Shown: positions 43,871 to 52,799, counted from the stretch's first letter. The stretch: DNA of 64,000 nt from Arthrobacter zhangbolii (GCF_022869865.1 NZ_CP094984.1:1178001-1242000), one strand, 5' to 3'. The notes: generated by a model from the letters alone, not told the origin. Numbers and translations: made by a program.

Positions 43871-45082
43871 ATGTCCACTACTGAAACGGCCCCCACCATG
43901 ATGGACGGCAACCCCACCCACGCCAGCGCATCGAACACTGAACCGATCACTACCGACGAGATATTTTCCGCGCACGAAGGCGGGAAGCTTTCGGTGGAAA
44001 CCCGGCTTCCGCTGGACTCCAAGCGGGCGCTCTCCATTGCTTACACGCCCGGTGTTGCGCAGGTCAGCCGCGCCATCGCAGCTGAACCCGAACTCGCTGC
44101 CTCGCATACCTGGGCCTCACGCCTGGTGGTTGTGGTCAGCGACGGCACGGCTGTGCTGGGACTGGGGGACATTGGCCCCGCGGCTTCCCTGCCCGTTATG
44201 GAGGGAAAATCCGCACTATTCCGCACTTTCGGCGGCCTGAACTCGATTCCCCTGGTGCTGGACACCACCAACGTGGATGAAATCATCGAAACACTGGTCC
44301 GCCTGCGGCCCAGCTACGGGGCGGTGAACCTGGAAGACATTTCGGCGCCGCGCTGCTTCGAGCTTGAGCAGCGCCTGATTGAAGCACTGGATTGCCCGGT
44401 TATGCACGATGACCAGCACGGAACCGCCATTGTGGTGCTTGCTGCCCTGCGGAACGCTGCACGGGTAACCGGACGTGAGCTTGCCGGACTGCGCGTGGTG
44501 ATTTCCGGAGCGGGGGCTGCCGGTGTCGCCTGCGCGAACATCCTGCTCGAAGCGGGGATACCCGACGTCGTGGTGCTGGACTCCAAGGGTGTGGTGGGTT
44601 CCGCGCGTACCGACCTGACCAGCGTCAAAGCTGATCTGGCAGCGCGGACAAACCCGCGTGGGGTGGCCGGGGGTGCGGCCGAAGCACTGCAGGATGCAGA
44701 TGTGTTTATCGGGGTGTCTTCGGGCACTGTCGCTGAAGACATCCTTGCCGGCATGGCTCCCGAAGCCGTCATTTTCGCCCTGTCCAACCCGGATCCCGAA
44801 GTGCATCCGGAAACCGCCCGGCGCTATGCCGCCGTCGTTGCAACCGGACGCAGCGATTTCCCGAACCAGATCAACAACGTGCTCGCTTTCCCCGGCGTGT
44901 TCCGCGGTGCGCTGGACAGCGGTGCCCGCCGGATCACGGCGGCGATGAAGGTGGCCGCAGCCACCGCCATTGCGGACCTGGTGGGTGAAGATCTGACGGC
45001 GGAGTACATCGTGCCCAGCCCGCTGGATCCGCGGGTCGCCCCGGCGGTGGCTGCAGCCGTCGCTGCAGCCGCCACCGCCTAG
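43871..45082 (+). CDS. NAD(P)-dependent malic enzyme
   Basis: Oxidative decarboxylase of 403 aa, malate to pyruvate, of the short bacterial type without the phosphotransacetylase tail. SIAYTPGVAQVSRAI with the catalytic Tyr, LVVVVSDGTAVLGLGDIG, NLEDISAPRCFELE and HDDQHGTAIV (metal Asp) and the NAD loop ISGAGAAGVA are all present. ATG 43871 has AGGAG 8 nt upstream; the frame is open to 43799. Cofactor choice cannot be read from sequence alone. Confidence 0.92.
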   Translation: MSTTETAPTMMDGNPTHASASNTEPITTDEIFSAHEGGKLSVETRLPLDSKRALSIAYTPGVAQVSRAIAAEPELAASHTWASRLVVVVSDGTAVLGLGDIGPAASLPVMEGKSALFRTFGGLNSIPLVLDTTNVDEIIETLVRLRPSYGAVNLEDISAPRCFELEQRLIEALDCPVMHDDQHGTAIVVLAALRNAARVTGRELAGLRVVISGAGAAGVACANILLEAGIPDVVVLDSKGVVGSARTDLTSVKADLAARTNPRGVAGGAAEALQDADVFIGVSSGTVAEDILAGMAPEAVIFALSNPDPEVHPETARRYAAVVATGRSDFPNQINNVLAFPGVFRGALDSGARRITAAMKVAAATAIADLVGEDLTAEYIVPSPLDPRVAPAVAAAVAAAATA

Positions 45083-45184
45083 CGTCAGCCGGCCAGGCCC
45101 GCACTTTCACCGGCAAGCCGGAACCGCCGTCCCGGCGGCCGGCCGGCCCTGGAAGGCCTCCGCGGAATGTGATCCGGATTGCTT

Positions 45185-45220
45185 TTTTACGTACGGCGCC
45201 CGCTCCCGCCGCACGTAAAA
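45185..45220. promoter_or_regulatory. Inverted repeat upstream of the sugar porter gene
   Basis: TTTTACGTACGGCG 45185-45198 and CGCCGCACGTAAAA 45207-45220 pair with one mismatch around an 8-nt loop. No T-run follows on either strand, so it is not a plain terminator; a protein site or RNA structure is possible. It is the first notable item in the 316-bp gap after malic enzyme. Confidence 0.5.
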
Positions 45221-45302
45221 TACCCGGTTTTCCGGGCCGGGCACCCGCTGGAAGGCGGATCGTTAGTCCTGATGCGCCGTCGTTCGCCCCCTTCGGCTAC
45301 CG

Positions 45303-45321
45303 TGCTTGAACAAGCATGCTT
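45303..45321. promoter_or_regulatory. Overlapping palindromes, possible operator
   Basis: TGCTTG-AA-CAAGCA (45303-45316) overlaps the perfect palindrome AAGCATGCTT (45312-45321). It is about 26 bp upstream of the possible -35 box at 45347. Confidence 0.5.
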
Positions 45322-45346
45322 AGTGTTGTGCGTAGGCTTAAGTGTT

Positions 45347-45375
45347 TTGACACCAGTCACACGTACGCAGCTAAC
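45347..45375 (+). promoter_or_regulatory. Possible promoter of the sugar porter gene
   Basis: TTGACA at 45347-45352 matches the -35 consensus. The -10 at 17-bp spacing is weak (GCTAAC 45370-45375). Confidence 0.4.
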
Positions 45376-45398
45376 GGACAGAAATCGAGGAACGGTCG

Positions 45399-46835
45399 AT
45401 GGGCGCGACTCAGCCAGGACCTAATCAGGGCGGATCCGAACGGATAGCCCACCCCGGAAAGGTTATCGGCGTTACCGTCGCTGCCGCTGTGGGTGGTTTG
45501 CTCTTCGGGTTCGATACCGCGGTTATCAATGGTGCAGTGGATGCCATTGGTGAAGAGTTCACGCTTAGCCCGGGCATCCTCGGCTTCACCGTTGCCATCA
45601 CTCTGCTGGGCTGTGCCGTCGGCGCATGGTTTGCCGGACAGCTGGCGGATCGGCTCGGACGCAAGCTGGTGATGGTGGGCGCCGCCGTGCTGTTTGCCGC
45701 CAACTCCGTTGGTTCAGCCTTCGCCTTCTCCGAGTGGGACCTGATGCTCTGGCGCCTGATCGGCGGCCTCGCCATTGGTACCGCATCCGTCATCGCCCCG
45801 GGCTACATTGCAGAAGTTGCCCCGGCCAAGTGGCGCGGCGCCCTGGGCTCCGTGCAGCAGCTGGCCATCACCATCGGTATTTTTGCCGCACTGCTTTCCG
45901 ACGCGTTCCTGGCCAACAGCGCAGGCAGCGCCCTTGGGGAACTGTGGTGGGGACTGGCTGCCTGGCGCTGGATGCTCCTGGTGGGCGTTCTCCCGGCAAT
46001 TGTCTACGGTGTGCTGGCACTGACCATCCCCGAATCCCCGCAGTTCCTGGTCCGCCGCAACCGCGACGCCGAGGCGGCAACGGTACTCAGCAGCATCTCC
46101 GGGGTGACGGACACTGACCGGAAAATCCGGGAGATCCGGGAAAGCTTCAAGAGCCCCAAACCGACCTTCCATGACCTGCGCGGTCCGAAGTTCGGCCTGC
46201 AGCCGATCCTCTGGGTAGGCATGGCCATTGCCGCCTTCCAGCAGCTGGTTGGCATCAACGCGATCTTCTACTACTCCACCACTCTGTGGAAGTCTGTGGG
46301 CTTCAGCGAAAGCGATTCATTTACGACGTCGGTCATCACCTCCGTGGTCAACGTGGTGATGACCCTGGTTGCCATCGCCTTCGTGGACCGCATCGGACGG
46401 CGCAAGCTGCTGATGATCGGTTCCGCCGGTATGTTCGTGGGCCTGCTCGCTGCCACCGTGTCCTTCTTCCAGGCCGAGGACGTTGCCGGGGAAGTTTCGC
46501 TGCCGGGCATCTGGGGCCCGGTGGCCCTGGTGGGTGCGAACCTGTTCGTGGTCTTCTTCGCCGCCACCTGGGGGCCGGTCATGTGGGTCACCCTGGGCGA
46601 AGTATTCCCCAACAACATCCGATCCCTCGCCCTCGGGCTGGGGGCCATGGTCAACTGGATCTTCAACTTCATCGTCACCCTTGCCTTCCCGTGGGTAAGC
46701 GATAACTTCGGGGTGTGGATCATGTACGGCATCTTTACCGCATTTGCGGTGCTGTCCTTCTGGTTCGTGAAAACCAAGCTTCCCGAACTCTCCGGCCGCG
46801 AGCTTGAGGACCGTGAGGGCCTTGAGGCGTCCTGA
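45399..46835 (+). CDS. Sugar porter family MFS transporter
   Basis: Membrane protein of 478 aa with 12 segments. GLLFGFDTAVINGA, DRLGRKL, PGYIAEVAPAKWRGALGS, PESPQFLVRR, QQLVGINAIFYYS and DRIGRRKL are the sugar-porter signatures (XylE/GlcP-like). It likely imports a hexose or pentose with H+. GAGGA lies 9 nt before ATG 45399. Two palindromes and a TTGACA box lie in the 316-bp upstream gap. Confidence 0.93.
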   Translation: MGATQPGPNQGGSERIAHPGKVIGVTVAAAVGGLLFGFDTAVINGAVDAIGEEFTLSPGILGFTVAITLLGCAVGAWFAGQLADRLGRKLVMVGAAVLFAANSVGSAFAFSEWDLMLWRLIGGLAIGTASVIAPGYIAEVAPAKWRGALGSVQQLAITIGIFAALLSDAFLANSAGSALGELWWGLAAWRWMLLVGVLPAIVYGVLALTIPESPQFLVRRNRDAEAATVLSSISGVTDTDRKIREIRESFKSPKPTFHDLRGPKFGLQPILWVGMAIAAFQQLVGINAIFYYSTTLWKSVGFSESDSFTTSVITSVVNVVMTLVAIAFVDRIGRRKLLMIGSAGMFVGLLAATVSFFQAEDVAGEVSLPGIWGPVALVGANLFVVFFAATWGPVMWVTLGEVFPNNIRSLALGLGAMVNWIFNFIVTLAFPWVSDNFGVWIMYGIFTAFAVLSFWFVKTKLPELSGRELEDREGLEAS

Positions 46836-46882
46836 CCGGCGGCTGATACAGATGAGCAGGCTGAGAACACTGAGGAGAATGG

Positions 46883-46888
46883 TAATTT
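46883..46888 (+). promoter_or_regulatory. -10 box (TAATTT), leaderless
   Basis: TAATTT stands 6 nt before ATG 46895. Confidence 0.45.
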
Positions 46889-46894
46889 GGGGTT

Positions 46895-47731
46895 ATGGCT
46901 ACGGTGAACACTGAACAGGGGACGGAGGCTGGGCGCATGAACCGCTCTGCTAGCACTCGGACACAGCGAACGGCGGGGAGCTCTTCGCTGGTGGGGCTGG
47001 CAAAGGTCATGGCTCGCCTGACGCCGCGCCAGTTGAATGACGAGTTTGCCCTCGCCACTGCGGAAATGAAACAGAAGGGCATTAAGGCGGGCATCGCCGC
47101 GGCTCTTATGGTGGTGGCCCTCGTGCTGCTCGCAGCCCTGGCCATTTCGCTGCTGGTGGCAGGCATCCTTGCCCTGTCGCTGGTCATGCCCGGCTGGCTG
47201 GCGGCACTCCTGGTCGCCGCATTCTTCCTCGTGATCGCGGCAATTGCAGGCCTGATCGGCTTCAGCCGTTTCAAGAAGACCCTGCCGCTGCTGCCCGAAG
47301 AGGCCATCCGCGGACTGCGCTACGACGTCGGCGTACTGAAGGAAGGCCGCCGCTTCGATCCGGCCACCTTGGACAAGCCCAAGGAACCGAAGGAGAAGAA
47401 GGACAAAAAGGCGGAGAAGGCTGACAAGCCTGAAGGCCCGAAGCAGCCGACCCCTGAGGAACTGCGGACCCGTGCACGCCAGCGGCGCGAACACCTTGCC
47501 GCAGTCCGTGACGGACTGGGCGAAAAGGTGGACGTCAAGGCCCGTATCCAGGAGCTGAAGTCCCGCCGTGCGGCAGGCTCCCGCTCCACCGCCAACACCG
47601 GCGCCGGTTCCGGCTCCGGGCAGGCAGACGATGTACTGGCCATGATCAGGGAACGCTGGCAGCCGCTGGCGGTCATGGGCGCTTCCCTGCTCGCCATGGT
47701 CATAATGTTCCGCCGGCTCGCCCAAAAGTAA
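46895..47731 (+). CDS. Phage-holin-family (Hol-X/DUF1469) membrane protein
   Basis: Protein of 278 aa. After a polar N-terminus and LTPRQLNDEFALATAEMKQKG come two membrane segments (KAGIAAALMVVALVLLAAL and MPGWLAALLVAAFFLVIAAI). The middle is charged and Lys/Glu-rich (KEPKEKKDKKAEKADK); the C-terminus has RERWQPLAVMGASLLAMVI, like DUF3618. The name comes from the PF07332 family; no phage genes lie nearby, so an envelope role is more likely than lysis. Confidence 0.72.
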   Translation: MATVNTEQGTEAGRMNRSASTRTQRTAGSSSLVGLAKVMARLTPRQLNDEFALATAEMKQKGIKAGIAAALMVVALVLLAALAISLLVAGILALSLVMPGWLAALLVAAFFLVIAAIAGLIGFSRFKKTLPLLPEEAIRGLRYDVGVLKEGRRFDPATLDKPKEPKEKKDKKAEKADKPEGPKQPTPEELRTRARQRREHLAAVRDGLGEKVDVKARIQELKSRRAAGSRSTANTGAGSGSGQADDVLAMIRERWQPLAVMGASLLAMVIMFRRLAQK

Positions 47732-47770
47732 GCTGTACTCGTACATCTTTTTGAACGAGGGGAACGGACC

Positions 47771-48412
47771 GTGATCAAACTCATCGGTGCCGGAACACGT
47801 CCCGACATGGAACTGACCGTGTCGGAGAGGTTCTGGACCATACCGAATCTGGTCACGGTCCTTCGCTTTCTGGGCATTCCGCTGTTTGTTTTTTTCATTG
47901 CCCAGGACCGCTACGGCAGCGCCTTCCTCACACTGGTCATTGTGGGATCCACCGACTGGATTGACGGCTATCTGGCCCGCCGGCTCAACCAGGTTTCCAC
48001 CACCGGCCAGTGGCTTGATCCGGTAGCGGACCGGCTGGCCCTGATAATCGTCTCGGCCACGTTTGTGCTGGACGGCATCGCCCCGGCCTGGCTGATCCTC
48101 AGCATTGCCGTTCCGGATGCTGTCCTGATCCTCAACGCATTGGTGCTCTTCCGTGGCAGCCCGGACCTTCCGGTGAGTACCATCGGCAAGGTCCGAACCG
48201 CCCTTCTGCTGGTGGGCGCCCCGTTGCTGCTGCTGAACCGGGTCCCTGGATTCGACTCACCCGGGCTCGCCGCGGCCGGCACCATCGTGCTGGTCCTTGG
48301 CTGCCTCGGGCACATTGCAGCGGCGGGTGGCTATCTCGCTGCCGCCTGGCGAAAATACCAGCACCTGCAGGAGCAGGTCCCGGCCGGAACCGGAACCGGC
48401 CATGTTCCCTAG
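47771..48412 (+). CDS. CDP-alcohol phosphatidyltransferase family protein (PgsA-like)
   Basis: Membrane enzyme of 213 aa that transfers a phosphatidyl group from a CDP-lipid to an alcohol. The signature D-x2-DG-x2-AR-x8-G-x3-D-x3-D is complete in DWIDGYLARRLNQVSTTGQW followed by LDPVADR. PNLVTVLRFLGIP opens the domain. Glycerol 3-phosphate is the commonest acceptor, but inositol phosphate or cardiolipin synthesis cannot be excluded. GTG start with AGGGGAA upstream. Confidence 0.88.
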   Translation: MIKLIGAGTRPDMELTVSERFWTIPNLVTVLRFLGIPLFVFFIAQDRYGSAFLTLVIVGSTDWIDGYLARRLNQVSTTGQWLDPVADRLALIIVSATFVLDGIAPAWLILSIAVPDAVLILNALVLFRGSPDLPVSTIGKVRTALLLVGAPLLLLNRVPGFDSPGLAAAGTIVLVLGCLGHIAAAGGYLAAAWRKYQHLQEQVPAGTGTGHVP

Positions 48413-48475
48413 AACCATCCGGGTGCCCGCCGGATTGGGCGCTTCCCGGGCCGGAACTGCGGCAGGACGCTGCTG

Positions 48476-49399
48476 ATGGTAGGGATCGCCGTCGCCTGCG
48501 CCCTGGCCAGCGCCTTCTTCCTCGCCTTTGGCGCCCAGCGCCAGGGCAGCGCCGTCCGCGCCGACACCGGCGGACTGGCATTGAACTCTTCCCAGCTCAG
48601 CAGGCTGCTGCGCAATCCGCGATGGCTTTTCGGCCTTCTGCTGCTGGGTACGGGCATGGCCCTGAACGTGGCCGCACTCTCCATGGCCCCGCTCACCGTG
48701 GTGCAGCCGATCGGTTCGATTGCCCTGGTGATCACCACGGTGGTGAACTCGCGCGACCAGGGGCTGCGGATGAACCGCATCACTGTCGCCGCCATCACCG
48801 CCTGCGTCACGGGCAGCATGCTGTTTGTGTCGCTGGCCATCCTGGTCACCCGCAGCCAGCAGGAGGTGGAGCCGGCCCAGGAAGTGACCATTGTGCTGAT
48901 CCTCGCCGTCGTGGTGGCGTTCTTCGGCACCCTGAACCTGGTGTTCGGCAAGCGGCTCGGCGCCATTGCGCACATCCTCGGGGCGGGGATCCTGTTCGGT
49001 TTTGTGGCCGTGCTGACCAAGATCATCGCCGGGGACCTGCTCAACCCCAACGGCCGTTTCCTGCTGAACGTGCCGTGGTACACCATCGTGGGCATCGCTG
49101 CGGCCGGCGCACTGGGTTCATGGTTTGTGCAGAACGCATATTCCAGCGGCCCTCCGGACCTGGTGATCGCCGGCCTGACCGTTATTGATCCGATGGTGGG
49201 GATCGCCATCGGCATCTCCGTGCTGCATGAATTGCGCCCCGACGTGCCCGCAGTGGCCGCCGTTGCCATGGCTGTTGCAGCCCTGATTGCTATTGTTGGG
49301 GTCATAGCCCTCTCGAGGTACCACCCTGATGTTATCCAGCGGCGGAATGAAGAGCGGAGGCGGCAGAAGCTGGCCTCAAAGAATCCGAAACACCGATAA
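48476..49399 (+). CDS. DMT-superfamily (EamA/NIPA-like) transporter
   Basis: Membrane protein of 307 aa with nine or ten segments. GIAVACALASAFFLAFGAQRQG, LNVAALSMAPLTVVQPIGSIALVITT and GLTVIDPMVGIAIGISVLHE place it with EamA/NIPA-like carriers. The substrate is unknown. The charged C-terminus RRNEERRRQKLASK faces the cytoplasm. It is read 11 nt before the glycosyltransferase. Confidence 0.8.
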   Translation: MVGIAVACALASAFFLAFGAQRQGSAVRADTGGLALNSSQLSRLLRNPRWLFGLLLLGTGMALNVAALSMAPLTVVQPIGSIALVITTVVNSRDQGLRMNRITVAAITACVTGSMLFVSLAILVTRSQQEVEPAQEVTIVLILAVVVAFFGTLNLVFGKRLGAIAHILGAGILFGFVAVLTKIIAGDLLNPNGRFLLNVPWYTIVGIAAAGALGSWFVQNAYSSGPPDLVIAGLTVIDPMVGIAIGISVLHELRPDVPAVAAVAMAVAALIAIVGVIALSRYHPDVIQRRNEERRRQKLASKNPKHR

Positions 49400-49410
49400 G
49401 GACCTCCAAC

Positions 49411-50610
49411 GTGACCGAAACGCCGGTACAAAAACCGCTGACGATCCTGATTGCCTGTGACACCTATCCTCCGCATCTGAACGGCGCTGCACAGTTCGGC
49501 TACCGGCTGGCGCGGGGCATGCACGGGCGGGGCCACAACGTGCACGTCCTGGCCCCGAACGACGTCGACGGCGGCAGCCGCACCGATCTTGACGGTGAGT
49601 GGGCGGTCCACCGGCTCCGCTCGCACGGCGTCCCGACCCATGAATACTGGCGCATTTGCCTGCCATGGGAGATCAAGAAGGAAATCGCACTGCTCTTTGA
49701 CCGGGTGCAGCCGGACGTGGTGCACATCCAGTGCCACTACATGGTGGGGGAGTACACGCTCTACGAAGCACGCAAGCGCGGCATCCGGGTCATCGCCACC
49801 AACCACTTCATGCCCGAGAACCTGGACCCGTTCCTTCCGTTCCCCAAATGGGTCAAACGGATTGTGGCGAAGAACTCCTGGAAGGACATGGGCAAGGTCA
49901 TGGGGCAGGCGCAGGTGGTCACCACGCCCACCCCGCTGGCCGCCGAGGCCATGTACCGCCACGCCTTCCTGCATGACGTCATGCCGCTCTCCAACGGCAT
50001 TGACGCGTCGGTCTATGAACCCCGCCCGGGGGAGCAGATTGAGCCGCATCCGGGACCCACAGTGCTGTTTGTCGGCCGGCTGGCTGAGGAAAAGCACGTG
50101 GACGTATTGATCGATGCCGTGGCCAAGACACCGCCGGAGCTGGGCATACGTGCCGAAATTGTCGGCGGCGGGGAAGTCAAGCCTGCCCTGCAGGCACAGG
50201 CGCAGCGGCTGGGGCTGGGGGACCGGGTGGTGTTCCGCGGCTTGGTCTCGGACGAGGAACTTCGCCAGGCGTACCTGAAGGCGGACCTGTTCTGCCAGCC
50301 GGGCACCGCTGAACTGCAGTCCCTGGTAACGCTGGAGGCCATGTCCGCGTCCAAGCCCGTGCTGCTGGCCGATGCCATGGCACTGCCGCACCTGGTGGAA
50401 AAGGGCCGTAACGGGTACCTGTTTACGCCCGGAGACAGTGACGAACTCGCCGGGCGCATTACGGAGATCCTGGAACTCGCGCCGGAGGACCGTCAGGCGA
50501 TGGGCAGTTACAGCCGGGAGATGGTGGACCGGCACAGCCTGGAGGCCACATTGGCCACCTTTGAGGGTCTGTACCGCGGTGTGCCCGTGGAAGGCATTCC
50601 CGCCCGGTGA
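49411..50610 (+). CDS. Glycosyltransferase family 4 (GT-B), lipid-glycan type
   Basis: Protein of 399 aa with two Rossmann domains. The acceptor domain has CDTYPPHLNGAAQFGYRLA; the donor domain has VLFVGRLAEEKHVDVLIDA and the EX7E motif in TAELQSLVTLEAMSASKPVL. Related enzymes glycosylate diacylglycerol or phosphatidylinositol in actinobacteria. With the phosphatidyltransferase gene close by, a glycolipid role is plausible but not shown. GTG start with AAGGA upstream. Confidence 0.85.
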   Translation: MTETPVQKPLTILIACDTYPPHLNGAAQFGYRLARGMHGRGHNVHVLAPNDVDGGSRTDLDGEWAVHRLRSHGVPTHEYWRICLPWEIKKEIALLFDRVQPDVVHIQCHYMVGEYTLYEARKRGIRVIATNHFMPENLDPFLPFPKWVKRIVAKNSWKDMGKVMGQAQVVTTPTPLAAEAMYRHAFLHDVMPLSNGIDASVYEPRPGEQIEPHPGPTVLFVGRLAEEKHVDVLIDAVAKTPPELGIRAEIVGGGEVKPALQAQAQRLGLGDRVVFRGLVSDEELRQAYLKADLFCQPGTAELQSLVTLEAMSASKPVLLADAMALPHLVEKGRNGYLFTPGDSDELAGRITEILELAPEDRQAMGSYSREMVDRHSLEATLATFEGLYRGVPVEGIPAR

Positions 50611-50687
50611 CAAACTGCTGAATTGGTTCCGCGGCGTCCGTACACACTAGGATGGCAACGTTGCCCGTAAGGCGCACCGGTACCTAA

Positions 50688-50761
50688 GGGGCTGTAGCTC
50701 AGCTGGTCAGAGCAGCGGACTCATAATCCGTGGGTCGTGGGTTCAAGCCCCACCAGCCCTA
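50688..50761 (+). tRNA. tRNA with CAT anticodon (elongator Met, or Ile2)
   Basis: 74 nt cloverleaf: acceptor GGGGCTG/CAGCCCT with a first G-U pair, D-arm GCTCAGCTGGTCAGAGC, anticodon loop CTCATAA on stem CGGA/TCCG, T-arm GTGGGTTCAAGCCCCAC, discriminator A. It is not the initiator (no three G-C pairs in the anticodon stem). CAT can be Met or the lysidine-modified Ile2; sequence alone leaves both open. Confidence 0.93.
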
Positions 50762-50807
50762 CCGGTGGTGATGCGAGTCGTCCGTATGTGACGCATCGGA
50801 TTGCCGC

Positions 50808-50846
50808 AAACACACCCTGGTCTTCGGGCCGGGGTGTGTTTGTTTT
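50808..50846 (+). terminator. Intrinsic terminator after the CAT tRNA
   Basis: AAACACACCCTGG 50808-50820 pairs with CCGGGGTGTGTTT 50829-50841 (one wobble), followed by GTTTT. Confidence 0.9.
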
Positions 50847-50947
50847 AATCGACGTTGTGATCCTTGTTACTGATGGGTAACATTGGCTCAGCGGGTTCCC
50901 CACGGGGGCCGGCAGATCACCGATGATCAGCAGCGAAGGATATTTCC

Positions 50948-52132
50948 ATGGCAACTATCGACGTCGACAACCTTCCGTACCCGGACGGCGACTTCTACGC
51001 ATTCGAGGACCTGCTCACTGACAAGGAGCGCGACCGTCTGCATGAAATCCGGACCTGGCTTGCCGCGGAGGTCAAACCGCACGCCGCTGACTGGTGGAAC
51101 GCCGGTGAATTCCCGCACCACATGATCCCCAAGATCGCCGAACTTGACGTAATGAGCCCGGTTTACCGCCAGGGCTACTCCAACCTCTTCGCCGGCCTCT
51201 GCCACGCTGAGGTCACCCGCGCGGACACCTCGTTCGCCACGTTCCTGGGTGTGCATGACGGCCTCTTCACCGGTTCCATTGAGGCACTGGCCTCCGAAGA
51301 GCAGAAGGCAGCCTGGCTGCCGGATATCTACGCCATGAAGAAGATCGGCGCCTTCGGCCTGACGGAGCCGCTCGGCGGTTCCGACGTCGCCGGCGGCACC
51401 CGCACCACCGCACGCCGCGACGGGGACAACTGGATCCTCAACGGCGAAAAGCGCTGGATCGGCAACGCCACGTTCTCCGACTGGGTTGTCATCTACGCCC
51501 GCGACGTTGAAGACAACCAGGTCAAGGGTTTCCTCGTGGACACCAAGACCCCCGGTTACCGCGCCACGAAGATCGAAAACAAGATTGCGCTCCGCACCGT
51601 GCAGAACGCGGACATCGTGCTGGACAACGTGGTGGTCAGCGACGATTTCCACCTCAAGGGCGCAAACAGCTTCCGCGACACCAACAAGGTGCTGAAGGTT
51701 ACCCGCCTTGCCGTAGCCTGGCAGGCCGTGGGCCAGCAGATGGCTGCCTTTGATGTTGCCCGCAAGTACGCGGTGGAACGCCACCAGTTCGGCAAGCCGC
51801 TGGCATCCTTCCAGCTGGTGCAGGAACAGCTGGTAAAGATCCTGGGCAACACGGTCAGCTCGCTGGGCATGATGGTCCGCCTGGCCCAGCTGGAAGACCT
51901 CGGCCAGGCCAAGGATGAGCAGTCCGCACTTGCCAAGGCTTTCACCACCGCCCGTATGCGCGAATCCGTTGCCCTCGGCCGCAGTATCCTGGGTGGCAAC
52001 GGCATTGTCACCGACTACGGCATGGCGAAGATCTTCGCCGATGCCGAGGCAATCTACTCGTATGAAGGCACCTACGAGATCAATACTCTGGTTACCGGCC
52101 GTGCGATCACGGGTGTAGCCGCGTTCGTCTAA
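50948..52132 (+). CDS. Acyl-CoA dehydrogenase (glutaryl-CoA dehydrogenase-like)
   Basis: FAD enzyme of 394 aa. GAFGLTEPLGGSDVAGG and WIGNATFSDW bind FAD, AVERHQFGKPLASFQLVQ and GGNGIVTDYGMAKIFAD form the C-terminal domain, and the base is the Glu in YSYEGTYEIN. Spacing and the ITDYG-like block resemble glutaryl-CoA dehydrogenase; the decarboxylating step cannot be confirmed. AAGGA stands 8 nt before ATG 50948. Confidence 0.9.
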   Translation: MATIDVDNLPYPDGDFYAFEDLLTDKERDRLHEIRTWLAAEVKPHAADWWNAGEFPHHMIPKIAELDVMSPVYRQGYSNLFAGLCHAEVTRADTSFATFLGVHDGLFTGSIEALASEEQKAAWLPDIYAMKKIGAFGLTEPLGGSDVAGGTRTTARRDGDNWILNGEKRWIGNATFSDWVVIYARDVEDNQVKGFLVDTKTPGYRATKIENKIALRTVQNADIVLDNVVVSDDFHLKGANSFRDTNKVLKVTRLAVAWQAVGQQMAAFDVARKYAVERHQFGKPLASFQLVQEQLVKILGNTVSSLGMMVRLAQLEDLGQAKDEQSALAKAFTTARMRESVALGRSILGGNGIVTDYGMAKIFADAEAIYSYEGTYEINTLVTGRAITGVAAFV

Positions 52133-52169
52133 GTAACGCCGCATCCCGTCTTCGGGACCAGTAAAGAAC

Positions 52170-52201
52170 CCCGGCCGGGTCCTGCATAGGACCCGGCCGG
52201 G
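52170..52201. terminator. Bidirectional terminator-like hairpin
   Basis: Perfect 13-bp stem CCCGGCCGGGTCC 52170-52182 / GGACCCGGCCGGG 52189-52201 between two convergent genes. Only a short T stretch follows (GTTTAAAA). Confidence 0.75.
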
Positions 52202-52205
52202 ACGT

Positions 52206-52799
52206 TTAAAACCGGAAACGCGGGATCCGGAACAGCGGCCCGCGTCCCACTGCCGCCGAATTACCGACGGGCAGCAGCACGGACGGCCGCCGGTCCAGGA
52301 CGTAGTCCAGAGGATTGACGTACTCCTTCTCCAGCCGCACACCCCAGTGAAGGCAGTTGCCGCTGCAGTGCACTTCCGGACTGGACGCCACCGTGCCGAC
52401 CTCGGTTCCCCGCGCCACGAAGGTACCCGTGCCCACAGACGCTGTCACCGACTCAAAACTGGATTTCAGTCCGCTGCCGTGGTCAATGGTGAGCACCGGG
52501 CGGTTCACCACCACGCCGGCGAAAACAACGTAGCCGTCCGCCGGGGCGAGAACCGGAGCGGCCGGCGTCGCTGCCAGGTCAACACCCCGGTGCCCGGCGA
52601 GCCACGGCTGGGCGGGTTTATCGAAGTATCTGATCGGTGCGGGATCCGGACTCAGGGGCCACGACCACGGCGCGGCAAACCGGGCACCGCCCACCCGCCC
52701 TGTGGAGACAGGGACAGCCGGTGCCGGCTCAGGCGGGGCCGGTAGGAGCACTGCCACCAGAAGGAGCGCCACCAGCGGCAGGGACGGGAATATCCTCAT
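52206..52799 (-). CDS. M23-family (LytM) cell-wall peptidase, variant active site
   Basis: Protein of 197 aa with an N-terminal signal or anchor (LPLVALLLVAVLLPAPPEPA). The LytM domain has the zinc pair H70-x3-D74 in GHRGVDLAATPA. The usual HxH is CLH here (C149, H151 in GNCLHWGVRL), so the first His, thought to be the catalytic base, is Cys. VHCSGNC (144 on) may make a disulfide. This variant is frequent in actinobacteria. It lies divergent from rpsB across 459 bp. I chose ATG 52799 because a signal peptide follows it. Confidence 0.85.
   Translation of the reverse strand: MRIFPSLPLVALLLVAVLLPAPPEPAPAVPVSTGRVGGARFAAPWSWPLSPDPAPIRYFDKPAQPWLAGHRGVDLAATPAAPVLAPADGYVVFAGVVVNRPVLTIDHGSGLKSSFESVTASVGTGTFVARGTEVGTVASSPEVHCSGNCLHWGVRLEKEYVNPLDYVLDRRPSVLLPVGNSAAVGRGPLFRIPRFRF

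Noticed and set aside
46895-47731. Holin-like gene as a sign of a prophage
   Set aside because: No lysin, integrase, capsid or tail genes are near; this family is a widespread envelope protein in actinobacteria.
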